Positions 8,435 through 17,023 of a stretch of DNA of 36,348 nucleotides are shown in pieces (within the stretch, counting starts at the first letter, position 1; every line of letters starts with the position of its first letter). The position numbers and the translations under genes were made by a program. This DNA comes from Lacunisphaera sp. (lineage in GTDB: Bacteria > Verrucomicrobiota > Verrucomicrobiia > Opitutales > Opitutaceae), in contig JAQSDJ010000108.1 in assembly GCA_029945855.1 (NCBI GenBank), forward strand, positions 1-36,348, written 5' to 3'. The notes below the pieces were generated by a model. It saw nothing but the letters and a program-made list of their open reading frames with translations, did not search any database and was not told where the DNA came from.

Positions 8435-9790
8435 ATGAATCATTCATCTTCCCAGCTTTCCGCCGGCCTCTGGGCCGGAGCCGCCACCATAAACATCTCC
8501 CCGGAAGGGCCAACCTTTCTTTACGGCTATCCCCACGTGCGACGCTACAGCACAGGCGTGCATGATCCGCTTGAATGCGCGGCCCTTTTCCTGCGGTCGA
8601 AATCCGCCAACGCACTGTTGCTGGCGAATGATCTGATCTTTGTGTCGAACGCACTGGTTCGCGAAGTCAGGCAGCGACTTGCCGAGGCCACCGGCATTGC
8701 GGAGGAGGCGATCTTAATCGGGGCGACGCACACTCATTCTGGGCCGATCGTGTCCGACCAGGTAAGCAATGAGGGGGATCCCGTGGTGCCTAAAGCGGAC
8801 CCGCGCTACCTCGCGTGGCTGGCGGACCGCCTGGTGGAGGCGGGCCGCTCCGCGGTGACGGCCGCTGAGCCGGCGGAACTGGGCTGGTCGATGGGCCGGG
8901 CCGAGGGGGTGGGAAACAACCGCCATGACCCAAAGGGGGCGACCGATTCGGAGGTTCCGGTCCTCGTTGTGCGCTCTCCGACCAGCCGGGAACCGCTCGC
9001 TTGTCTACTCGTGTATGGCATGCACCCCACGGTGCTGCACGAGGATTCAACCCTGATCAGCGCGGATTTCCCGCATTTTACCCGTCACTTCCTGCGCGAG
9101 CGTGTTCTGCCGGCGGCGTGCCCGGTGCTCTATTTCAACGGAGCGTCCGGAAACCAAAGCCCGCGGCACATGATTCGCAGCAACACGTTTGCGGAAGCGC
9201 GGCGCATCGGTGAAAATCTGGGGCGGGCCGTGGCCGAGGCAATCGACGGCATTTCCTATGGCCGCGAGGTGGAGATCTCTTTCCGCAATCGGCAGGTCAA
9301 GCTGGAGCCCCGGGTATTTCCCTCGGGCCCGGTCGCGGCAGAGGGGCTGGTCGCCGCGCGCACGCAGTTCGCGCGCCTCAAGAAAGCCGGCGCCGCGCCG
9401 GCGGTCATACGCACGGCGGAATGCGATGTTTTCGGAGCGGAAGAGACGGTTGAACTGGTGCGGGCGGCGGCGGATGGGCGGGTCGCCTCGACGATCGCCC
9501 GCTGCACGCCGGCGGAAATCCAGGCGATCACGATCGGGCCGTGGACCTTGGTCGCGTGGCCTGGGGAATTCTTCGCGGAGTACGGCCTCGCGTTGAAGGA
9601 GAAAGCCCCACGGGCGTGTCTCGTGACGCTGGCCAACGGTGAACTGCAGGGCTACATCGTCACGCCCGAAGCGGCAGAGCGCGGATGCTATGAAGCAATG
9701 AATACCATCTATTCCGTCGACAACGGCCGGCGTTTTGTCGAAACCACACTGGCTTTGCTCGCGGGCGCGCGGGGAACGCCCCCCCGTTGA
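8435..9790 (+). CDS. Neutral/alkaline ceramidase-like (N-terminal domain) protein, 451 aa
   Basis: WAGAATINISPEGPTFLYGY, GATHTHSGP, LLVYGMHPTVL resemble neutral ceramidase N-terminal domain proteins; no obvious signal peptide. Confidence 0.75.
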   Translation: MNHSSSQLSAGLWAGAATINISPEGPTFLYGYPHVRRYSTGVHDPLECAALFLRSKSANALLLANDLIFVSNALVREVRQRLAEATGIAEEAILIGATHTHSGPIVSDQVSNEGDPVVPKADPRYLAWLADRLVEAGRSAVTAAEPAELGWSMGRAEGVGNNRHDPKGATDSEVPVLVVRSPTSREPLACLLVYGMHPTVLHEDSTLISADFPHFTRHFLRERVLPAACPVLYFNGASGNQSPRHMIRSNTFAEARRIGENLGRAVAEAIDGISYGREVEISFRNRQVKLEPRVFPSGPVAAEGLVAARTQFARLKKAGAAPAVIRTAECDVFGAEETVELVRAAADGRVASTIARCTPAEIQAITIGPWTLVAWPGEFFAEYGLALKEKAPRACLVTLANGELQGYIVTPEAAERGCYEAMNTIYSVDNGRRFVETTLALLAGARGTPPR

Positions 9791-11148
9791 TGGCCCTGCT
9801 GCTCGGCATCGATCTCGGCACCACTTATTTCAAGGTGGGCCTGTTCGACGAGCACGGGACGCTCGCCGGCCTGGGCCGTGTGGCGACCGATCCGGTGGTG
9901 CCAGGTCCGGGCCGCTGCGTGCTGCCGTCCGAGATATTCTGGGAACGGCTGCGGCGCGCGCTGGCTGAGGCGCTAACCCAGGCGGGGGTATCAGCCGGCG
10001 CAATCGCGGGGATTTCGTATTCCTCGCAGGCGAACACTTTTGTTCTGCTGGACGATCGTGATGTGCCGCTAACGCCGCTGATCCTCTGGACGGATGTGCG
10101 GGGTGGGGCGGTGCCGGAGCGGTTGCGGTCGTTTTCGCGCACTGAGGAGTTCCAGCGGAAAGTGGGATTCAGCGAGATTTCCGCTGAGGCCGCGGTAAGC
10201 AAATGGGACTGGTTTCTGCAGCACGACCCGGCCCTGGCGGGACGCACCCGTTGGCTGATGACGATCTCCGATTACCTGGCCTTCGGCCTGACGGGCGAGC
10301 GGGTCGGCGATGCGAGTACGGCATCAATGCTGGGTATCTACCACCTGCGGGAACAGGGCTGGTGGACGGAAGCCTTGGAGGCTTTCGGACTCCAGCGGGA
10401 AAAACTGGTGCGGACGCTCCGGCCCGGTGCGTATTGTGGTCAAACGGTCGCCCGGGCCGCTACCTTGCTCGGGGTGCCGGCGGGAATTCCATTCGCGGCC
10501 GGAGGATTAGACCACCACATCGCCGCGGTCGCCGCGGGCCTGGGGCGCTTTGCCGACGTAAGCATTTCGACCGGCACGGTGCTGGCGGCAACAGGCGTGG
10601 TGGACCGGGTCGAGCCTATTCCGGAGTGTTATCATGGTCCGCACGTGGATGGCTCCCGGTATTTTCGCCTGGCGTTCGACCCGGCGGGAGCGGGGCAGCT
10701 GGACGATTACCAGCGCCGGTTCGCCCCGGATCAGAGCATCGAACAATTGATTTCCCTGGCGGCGACAGCTGCCCCTCGTAAGCAACCGGGCGGGGCCATA
10801 GTTTATGCAGCGGGAGACCGCGACCGAGGGGCCGACGTCCGATATTTGCTTGAAAAGATCGCGCGGGCGCAACGGGAACTGGTGAGAAAGGTGTCCGGCG
10901 GGCAGGTTGTGAGGATGATCTCCGCAACCGGGGGAGGCGCCCGTAGCGCAGCCTGGCTCGGCATCAGTGCCGATATTCTGGACGTGCCGATCGTGACTCT
11001 CGCCTGCGGCGAACGGGCATGTCTTGGGGCAGCGGTGCTCGCCGCGACGGCCGCCGGGATCTACCCCAACATAGGGGAGGCGACCAAGGCAATGGTTCAC
11101 CGCGACCGCGTACTCATGCCCCGCGCCCGCCCGGTCGCAAATTCATAA
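9790..11148 (+). CDS. FGGY-family carbohydrate kinase, 452 aa
   Basis: LLGIDLGTTYFKVGLFDEHG, LTPLILWTDVRGG, GGLDHHIAAVAAGLG, ISATGGGARSAAWLGISADIL; ATG overlaps the preceding stop (TGATG). Confidence 0.9.
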   Translation: MALLLGIDLGTTYFKVGLFDEHGTLAGLGRVATDPVVPGPGRCVLPSEIFWERLRRALAEALTQAGVSAGAIAGISYSSQANTFVLLDDRDVPLTPLILWTDVRGGAVPERLRSFSRTEEFQRKVGFSEISAEAAVSKWDWFLQHDPALAGRTRWLMTISDYLAFGLTGERVGDASTASMLGIYHLREQGWWTEALEAFGLQREKLVRTLRPGAYCGQTVARAATLLGVPAGIPFAAGGLDHHIAAVAAGLGRFADVSISTGTVLAATGVVDRVEPIPECYHGPHVDGSRYFRLAFDPAGAGQLDDYQRRFAPDQSIEQLISLAATAAPRKQPGGAIVYAAGDRDRGADVRYLLEKIARAQRELVRKVSGGQVVRMISATGGGARSAAWLGISADILDVPIVTLACGERACLGAAVLAATAAGIYPNIGEATKAMVHRDRVLMPRARPVANS

Positions 11149-11197
11149 AGTGTCGCGTGCCGCGCCCAGGGTGGCGGAGGCCCGAAGACCCGACGGC

Positions 11198-12355
11198 TCA
11201 AGCCCGGCATGATTTTACGGCGTGTTCGAGTTCCCGGGCTTCGGCGGGGGTGAGGGGGTCTTCCACGAGAATGGCCGTGGCGCGGCGGTCAAGGACGCGG
11301 GCCAGTCGGGAGACTTCGTGCTTGGGCGCAATCACGAGCACAGGCTTGCCGGCCGCCTGCAATCCCCGCAGCAGGTCCAGTTTGGCGAGGGCGGATGGGG
11401 TCCCGGCGCCTGGAGTGTATTGCACGGCCGTGATAGACGGTTCCGCCTGCAAGACTGGGGAGTGTCGCGCGGCCTGAGGCCCGTCGAGATGAAATAGCAG
11501 GTTGCCGGCAGACTCAGCCTGCTGCCGGAGGGAGGGCAGGCAGCAGTCCCGGAAATCGTCGGGCCCGATGAGGGCGGTGAAATCACAGGTTGGAATGGTA
11601 AACGGGCGGTTCGACCAGCAGGCCAGCCACTGCGTCACGCCCGTTCCGCGACTCAGCACCGCGTCCATGATTTCGGTGTAGATGTGGTCCCACGCGCTCA
11701 TCACCCGCAGCGATGCAGCAATCACCTCGGTCCGGTGGTCGTGCAAGTCGAGGCAGAGTTGGTCGGGGCCGCGCAGATTGACCAGCACATCAATGGCTCC
11801 ACTGAGATCGGGGGTGCAGACGAGATATCGGCCGCGGGCATCGTCTGCGACCAGTTTGAGGAGCGTAATGACCCGCTTAAACCACGGATTGTCGGGATCG
11901 AAGCCGAATCCAGGCGGATTCTGCCAATCCGTGATGATCGGGTGCTGCCAGGAAGTCTGCTCCGCTTCGCTCAGCGTGAGCGGGGCGCCAAGAAACGCGC
12001 CCACGGCGACCGGACCAATGTCGACGCGGATGCGCGGGATTGAATCGCCGACGAACATCGTTCCCTCCAGCTGGCGGCGCCGCAGCGCGAGCCACTCGGC
12101 CGGATGATCGAGGAGATGAAACGCCTTGCCGCGGTAGATCCCCTCGGTGGTGGGTGCTGCGGCGACCAGCAACGGGCACTCGGCGGAAAAATTCCACCAA
12201 CGTTCCCAGCGCGCAGCAATCTCCGGGAAGGCCGGACAATACTCCAGGGGTTGCCGGGCTATGGCGTAAAGCTGCTCAGTCCAAACCGGGTGGCGCGAAC
12301 GGGTCATGCACCCGAATAAAGGTCGGCAGACCGCCTTTGGCAAATGAAGCTGCAC
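11198..12355 (-). CDS. Uroporphyrinogen decarboxylase (URO-D)-like protein, ~385 aa (start could be 12307)
   Basis: NLLFHLDGPQAARHSPVLQAEPSITAVQYTPGAGTP resembles the UroD-like HLDG...LDAIQWxPGAG motif. Confidence 0.65.
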   Translation of the reverse strand: MQLHLPKAVCRPLFGCMTRSRHPVWTEQLYAIARQPLEYCPAFPEIAARWERWWNFSAECPLLVAAAPTTEGIYRGKAFHLLDHPAEWLALRRRQLEGTMFVGDSIPRIRVDIGPVAVGAFLGAPLTLSEAEQTSWQHPIITDWQNPPGFGFDPDNPWFKRVITLLKLVADDARGRYLVCTPDLSGAIDVLVNLRGPDQLCLDLHDHRTEVIAASLRVMSAWDHIYTEIMDAVLSRGTGVTQWLACWSNRPFTIPTCDFTALIGPDDFRDCCLPSLRQQAESAGNLLFHLDGPQAARHSPVLQAEPSITAVQYTPGAGTPSALAKLDLLRGLQAAGKPVLVIAPKHEVSRLARVLDRRATAILVEDPLTPAEARELEHAVKSCRA

Positions 12356-12482
12356 AACATCTTTGGTCAGTCCGGGTTCAGCTTTCTTAGTGTTCGGCAG
12401 CGGGGCGATCTCGGGCGAGGTGCCGCAAACTTCAAATGCTCGGCTACGTGGGTCGCGTTTTCCCGGTGTTTTCGCAATGTTC

Positions 12483-12521
12483 GTTTACGTGAGAATATTA
12501 TATATGTTGACACATATGAAC
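12483..12521. promoter_or_regulatory. putative operator: GTTTACGTGAG-N17-CACATATGAAC
   Basis: Inverted 11-nt half-sites; consensus GTTyAyrTGwG shared with 8318-8356; a perfect minus-strand TATAAT (12497-12502) lies in the spacer; directly upstream of the deoR-family gene. Confidence 0.55.
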
Positions 12522-12544
12522 ATTGGCATTGAAAACAAATCACT

Positions 12545-13330
12545 GTGAAGAATCTCAATTCCGCTGCGCGGCAGGCGAGCATCCGCGACCGTTTCGCAAA
12601 ACAGCCTGGCGTCACGATTTCCGAATTGGCGGCCGAGTTTAAAGTCAGTGAAATGACCATCCGGCGCGATCTCACGGCGCTAGAGGCGAACTCACAAGTT
12701 CGGCGCACGCATGGTGGCGCGGTGCTGACCGAACGCATGATGATCGAATTCAGTTATCGGGACAAGCGTCAGATGAACCGCGCGGAAAAATGCGCGATCG
12801 CCGCCGAGGCGCGCAAACACGTGTTGCCGGGGCAAAGAATCGTGCTCGATAACGGCACGACCACGCTCGAACTGGCGGTCCTGCTGAAGGATGGGCGTGA
12901 TCTCACGGTGATCACTCCGAGCCTCGCCGTCGCGTCGGAACTGCAGCACGCGCCAGGCGTGGAGGTGATTCTGCTGGGCGGGATCCTCCGGCGCGGCAGC
13001 CCCGATCTAACCGGCCCCGTGACCCAGCATTGCTTGGATCTGTTCTCTGCCGATATCACCTTTCAGGGTGCCGATGCCATCGGAGACGACGGCTCCATCT
13101 ACAACCGGGACTTGCGCCAGGTGCGGGTCGACAAGGCCATGCGCCGGATCGCGAATCGCTGTTGTGTTCTCGCGGATCACACGAAAATTGGAAAATTCGA
13201 ACTCGCGCGTACCGGATCGCTGGCGGACGTGGACATTTTCATAACGGACAAAGCGGTACCGGCCGCCACCTTGAAGCGTTTCAGCCGCACCGGAGCCGAG
13301 GTCATCGCCGTGCCTGTGTTGCCCAAGTGA
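12545..13330 (+). CDS. DeoR/GlpR-family transcriptional regulator, 261 aa (GTG start)
   Basis: N-terminal HTH VTISELAAEFKVSEMTIRRDLTALE...RRTHGGAV; effector domain DNGTTTLELA and CVLADHTKIGK. Confidence 0.95.
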   Translation: MKNLNSAARQASIRDRFAKQPGVTISELAAEFKVSEMTIRRDLTALEANSQVRRTHGGAVLTERMMIEFSYRDKRQMNRAEKCAIAAEARKHVLPGQRIVLDNGTTTLELAVLLKDGRDLTVITPSLAVASELQHAPGVEVILLGGILRRGSPDLTGPVTQHCLDLFSADITFQGADAIGDDGSIYNRDLRQVRVDKAMRRIANRCCVLADHTKIGKFELARTGSLADVDIFITDKAVPAATLKRFSRTGAEVIAVPVLPK

Positions 13331-13408
13331 TCCTTTTGCCACCGGGCGTGTCATGACCTGATGCGCGCGGAAGTTTCAGCCCACCCCCAACTCCAAATTT
13401 AGACTTCT

Positions 13409-16400
13409 ATGAAACCCAACAGTCACCACCAAGCTTGCGCGGCCGAGGCGCGCACACCGCTAACTTGCGGACGCTCGGCATTTCTGCCGCGCCAGCGACG
13501 CATTTTCCTGTCCGCCTGTTGCCTCTTGGCCGCGGGCACGATGTCCTGGGCGCAGACGGCCCCAGCCGAGAGCGCCACGCCGGGGACAACCGGTACAGCC
13601 ACGGAGACGAAACTTGATCGCCCGGCCCAAGCCGCGATCGAGACGCCAGCCAACAGCGAAGGCACCGCTGCCGAAGAGGTGCTGGTATTGACCCCGTTCG
13701 AGGTGGTGGCGGGAGGACGCGGGTATCATGCCACGAATACCATGTCGGGAACACGGTTCAATTCCCGGCTCGAGGATCTGGCCTCGTCAATCAGCGTGGT
13801 GACGAAGGAACAAATGGAGGACCTTGGGCTCCTCGACATCAATGATGTGTTCAACTATGAGATGAGCACCGAAGGCATGGGAAATTTCACCGACATCGAA
13901 GTCGAGACCAGTGGCAACGTGAACGACAATTCGATGGCGGGACCGAACACCGCGAACCGCATCCGGGGCATCGGCAGCGCCAACCTCTCGCTCGGGAACT
14001 TCGAGACCAGCCGTCGGGTGCCGGTCGACAAGGTCGGCATTGATGCCATCGAAATCAGCCGCGGCCCGAACTCGAGCATCTTCGGTCTCGGCAATTCCTC
14101 GGGCACCGTCAACATGGTGGCATCCTCGGGCAATCTCGGGCGTGATCGCACCCAGATACAATTGCGGGGAGACAGCAACGGGGGCTATCGCGAGCACATT
14201 GACGTCAACAAGGTGCTGATAAAGAACAAGCTCGCGCTGCGTTTCAGCCAGGTGTTCATGCACACCGGCTACGATCTGAAACCTTCCGGCACCGACACCG
14301 AGCGCTACAACTTCATGCTCAAGTATCAACCCACGCGGACGACGACCCTCACCGCCTCGGTCCTGAGCTACCGGATGTACGGCAACCGGCCCAACACGAT
14401 CATGCCGCGCGACGGCACCCAGGACTGGCTCGCCGCCGGCTCGCCGACCTGGGATCCGTTGACGTCGAAGGCCTATATCGGCGACGAGGTGATTTACTCG
14501 AGTTCAAAGGGCTCGTTGCCGAGTTACTTTCAGAGCCTTTACCAGCAGACGGGTCGTGGCTCCGCGCTGCTATATGTCGACCAGGGCGATGTCGTCTATT
14601 GGACCGCCCCTAGGGGAACCGCGACCGGCACGCCGGTCGGTCAAGCGCCCAACTGGGATGCGGTCGTCAAGGCGAGTCAGGGGATGTACAATTACGTGGT
14701 GCCGACCTTCGGGGTGCTAGGGCAGACGCAACCGTTGTTCCGGGGTCCACCCTCGGTCAGTGACAAGTCGGTCTACGACTGGACCTCGCTCAATCTCGGG
14801 GCCATGAACTACGAGTCCTCCAAGACGACCCAGTATTTGGTCCAGTTGACGCACGTTGTCTTTGAGACGCCCACGCAACTCGCCGCGCTGCAGGCGGGAT
14901 GGTTCCGGGAAGATTCAAGCAATTTCAGCAATTTTGCCTATGGAAAGCCTTACGGCTATCTGCTCGTCGACGTCAACCGGCGGCGCATGGACGGTTCGCC
15001 CAATCCCAACCTGGGCCGACCGATGATCACCCTGCCAGACACCACGGTCACCGAGAGTCCGCTGCTCAACGACACTTTCCGGGCGCAACTCGCCTACAAG
15101 CTGGACATGAGGGACAACCGCAACTGGAAGCGCTGGTTGGGGTTGCATCAGCTCACGGGCTATGCCGAGTACAAGAATTTCAATGTCCGGAACTTTCGGT
15201 ACAAGCCGGCCATGTTGTCGGAACACGCCTGGCTGCCGGGCGGGATCAGCCGGGCGACGAGTAGCGGCGTCTCGACGAACTATGGGCCGGAAATATACAA
15301 CAAGAACTCTCCTACCGGCACCCGCAACTACGCCCTGCATTACGTGGGCGATGCGCAAGGTGGCAACATCGAGTATGCCCCGCTGGATGTACAAGCGGGG
15401 ACATACCAATACACCTTTGGTGACGCCGCCAAGGCCGCCGCCGGCCAGACCGGTGCGTTCGTGAGTGAGGCCGTGGAACTGGGCTATGCCGCGACCCTCG
15501 ACGGCACCGGCAATCTCGGCAACGCCAAGAAGATTCAAAAGACGTCTGGTGTCGTGCTGCAGAGCCATCTGCTCAAGAACCGCATCGTCACCACGCTGGG
15601 CATCCGCCGCGATGAAGTGTTCGACAAAAACGGCGTGCTGCCCCGGATGATGCCCGATGGCGTGACCCACGATTATGACTGGGACAGGCAGTGGGCGGAA
15701 GAGTGGGCGCTGAACAAGGGTGAAACCCGGACCGCCGGGGTGGTCGTCAAGGTGCTTCCCTGGCTCCATTTGTTCGGCAACAAATCTGATAGCTTCATGC
15801 CGGACGATCCGGCGGTCGATCTGGCCGGCAATTCGGTGCCAAATCCGCGGGGCGAAGGCGAGGAATTCGGCATCGCGCTCTATCCTTTTGGGGGCAAGCT
15901 GAGCATCCGGGCCAACCACTACAAGGTGGTGCAGAACGGATCCCGGCGCGGCACCTCGAGCACCATCGCCAACCGCGCGATCGCGATCGACATATTCGAC
16001 TTCACCACCTCCCGCGATTTTGCCCTGCAAAACCGGGCCGCGACATGGATCCAGAATGCCGCGGGCGGCACTCTGTCGCCCGATCAGCTCGCGGCCAGGG
16101 TGGCGGAGACGATGAAGATGGACCCGGCCCGCATCGCCTTGTTGTCCGATCCCAACGTCAATCTGGCCGAGCCGGAGGACACTTTGGCGCAGGGCAACGA
16201 AATCGAGATCAACTATAATCCTACGCAACACTGGACGCTGAAGCTCAACCTCGCCGAGCAGGAGTCCATTCAGGCGAAAGTGGCCGGGGGCCTCCTGCAA
16301 TATCTGGAGGAACGGATTCCGGTATGGGAAAGCATCATCGACTTGGACACCGGCATGCCTTGGTACACGACCCAGTATCAGGGACCAAATTACGGTTCCG

Positions 16401-16876
16401 CGAAGATGTACTTCGAGGGCACCCAGGTGGGTGTGCCGCTGACCCTGGCGATCGCCCAGGAAGGCTTGAGCATGCCGCAGGTCCGCAAATACCGCGCCAA
16501 CTTGGCCACCAGTTACCGGCTCTCCGGTCTCACCAGCAATCGCTACCTGAAACCGCTCACGGTGGGTGGGGCGGTCCGGTGGGAGGACAAGGGCGCCATC
16601 GGCTACTACGCCGTGCCGGCGATTCCCCCGGCGACGCAAATGACCGCGCTCGATCGCAACCGGCCGATCTACTCCGCGGCCACGACCAGTATTGACCTGT
16701 TCCTGACTTACCGAACGAAATTCCGCAAGGTCGGGGCCACATTCCAACTGAATGTTCGCAACGTGGGCGAGAGCGGTCGCCTCGATGCGGTCAAGGCCTG
16801 GCCTGACGGCACCGCGAGCGCCTATCGCATCGTGCCACCGCAAGAGTTCCTGTTCACCACGACGTTCGACTTCTGA
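13409..16876 (+). CDS. TonB-dependent receptor, 1155 aa
   Basis: Signal-like N-terminus; EVLVLTPFEVVAGG (TonB-box-like region), plug domain (SISVVTKEQMEDLGLLDINDVFNY), RGPNSSIFGLGNSSGTVNM; C-terminal aromatic FTTTFDF. Confidence 0.93.
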   Translation: MKPNSHHQACAAEARTPLTCGRSAFLPRQRRIFLSACCLLAAGTMSWAQTAPAESATPGTTGTATETKLDRPAQAAIETPANSEGTAAEEVLVLTPFEVVAGGRGYHATNTMSGTRFNSRLEDLASSISVVTKEQMEDLGLLDINDVFNYEMSTEGMGNFTDIEVETSGNVNDNSMAGPNTANRIRGIGSANLSLGNFETSRRVPVDKVGIDAIEISRGPNSSIFGLGNSSGTVNMVASSGNLGRDRTQIQLRGDSNGGYREHIDVNKVLIKNKLALRFSQVFMHTGYDLKPSGTDTERYNFMLKYQPTRTTTLTASVLSYRMYGNRPNTIMPRDGTQDWLAAGSPTWDPLTSKAYIGDEVIYSSSKGSLPSYFQSLYQQTGRGSALLYVDQGDVVYWTAPRGTATGTPVGQAPNWDAVVKASQGMYNYVVPTFGVLGQTQPLFRGPPSVSDKSVYDWTSLNLGAMNYESSKTTQYLVQLTHVVFETPTQLAALQAGWFREDSSNFSNFAYGKPYGYLLVDVNRRRMDGSPNPNLGRPMITLPDTTVTESPLLNDTFRAQLAYKLDMRDNRNWKRWLGLHQLTGYAEYKNFNVRNFRYKPAMLSEHAWLPGGISRATSSGVSTNYGPEIYNKNSPTGTRNYALHYVGDAQGGNIEYAPLDVQAGTYQYTFGDAAKAAAGQTGAFVSEAVELGYAATLDGTGNLGNAKKIQKTSGVVLQSHLLKNRIVTTLGIRRDEVFDKNGVLPRMMPDGVTHDYDWDRQWAEEWALNKGETRTAGVVVKVLPWLHLFGNKSDSFMPDDPAVDLAGNSVPNPRGEGEEFGIALYPFGGKLSIRANHYKVVQNGSRRGTSSTIANRAIAIDIFDFTTSRDFALQNRAATWIQNAAGGTLSPDQLAARVAETMKMDPARIALLSDPNVNLAEPEDTLAQGNEIEINYNPTQHWTLKLNLAEQESIQAKVAGGLLQYLEERIPVWESIIDLDTGMPWYTTQYQGPNYGSAKMYFEGTQVGVPLTLAIAQEGLSMPQVRKYRANLATSYRLSGLTSNRYLKPLTVGGAVRWEDKGAIGYYAVPAIPPATQMTALDRNRPIYSAATTSIDLFLTYRTKFRKVGATFQLNVRNVGESGRLDAVKAWPDGTASAYRIVPPQEFLFTTTFDF

Positions 16877-16888
16877 TCGTCTTTATTC

Positions 16889-16960
16889 GGCGGAGCCGGC
16901 CATGGCTGGCTCCGCCCCTTAAACGGCCGGGGTAACCGCTGGCTGGCGGTTCTACCCCGG
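16889..16960. terminator. tandem strong hairpins after the TonB receptor (GGCGGAGCC.../GGCTCCGCC; CCGGGGTA...TACCCCGG)
   Basis: 9-bp stem at 16889-16897/16908-16916 followed by CCTT; second hairpin 16927-16960 with extended pairing (ACCGC/GCGGT). Confidence 0.55.
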
Positions 16961-17023
16961 CGATAAGTTTCTGACTTTCGGTCACGGCTAATTGTCCCCG
17001 CGCGCCATTGCGCAAACATCCCC

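Noticed and set aside
12507-12535. Sigma70-like promoter for the DeoR gene (TTGACA at 12507-12512)
   Set aside because: No good -10 at 16-18 nt spacing (TGAAAA), and the implied start site would leave almost no leader; kept only as an open question.
14915-16843. 642-aa minus-strand ORF antisense to the TonB receptor
   Set aside because: High-GC antisense ORF; the sense strand has strong TonB-receptor motifs and the antisense translation shows no recognisable domain.
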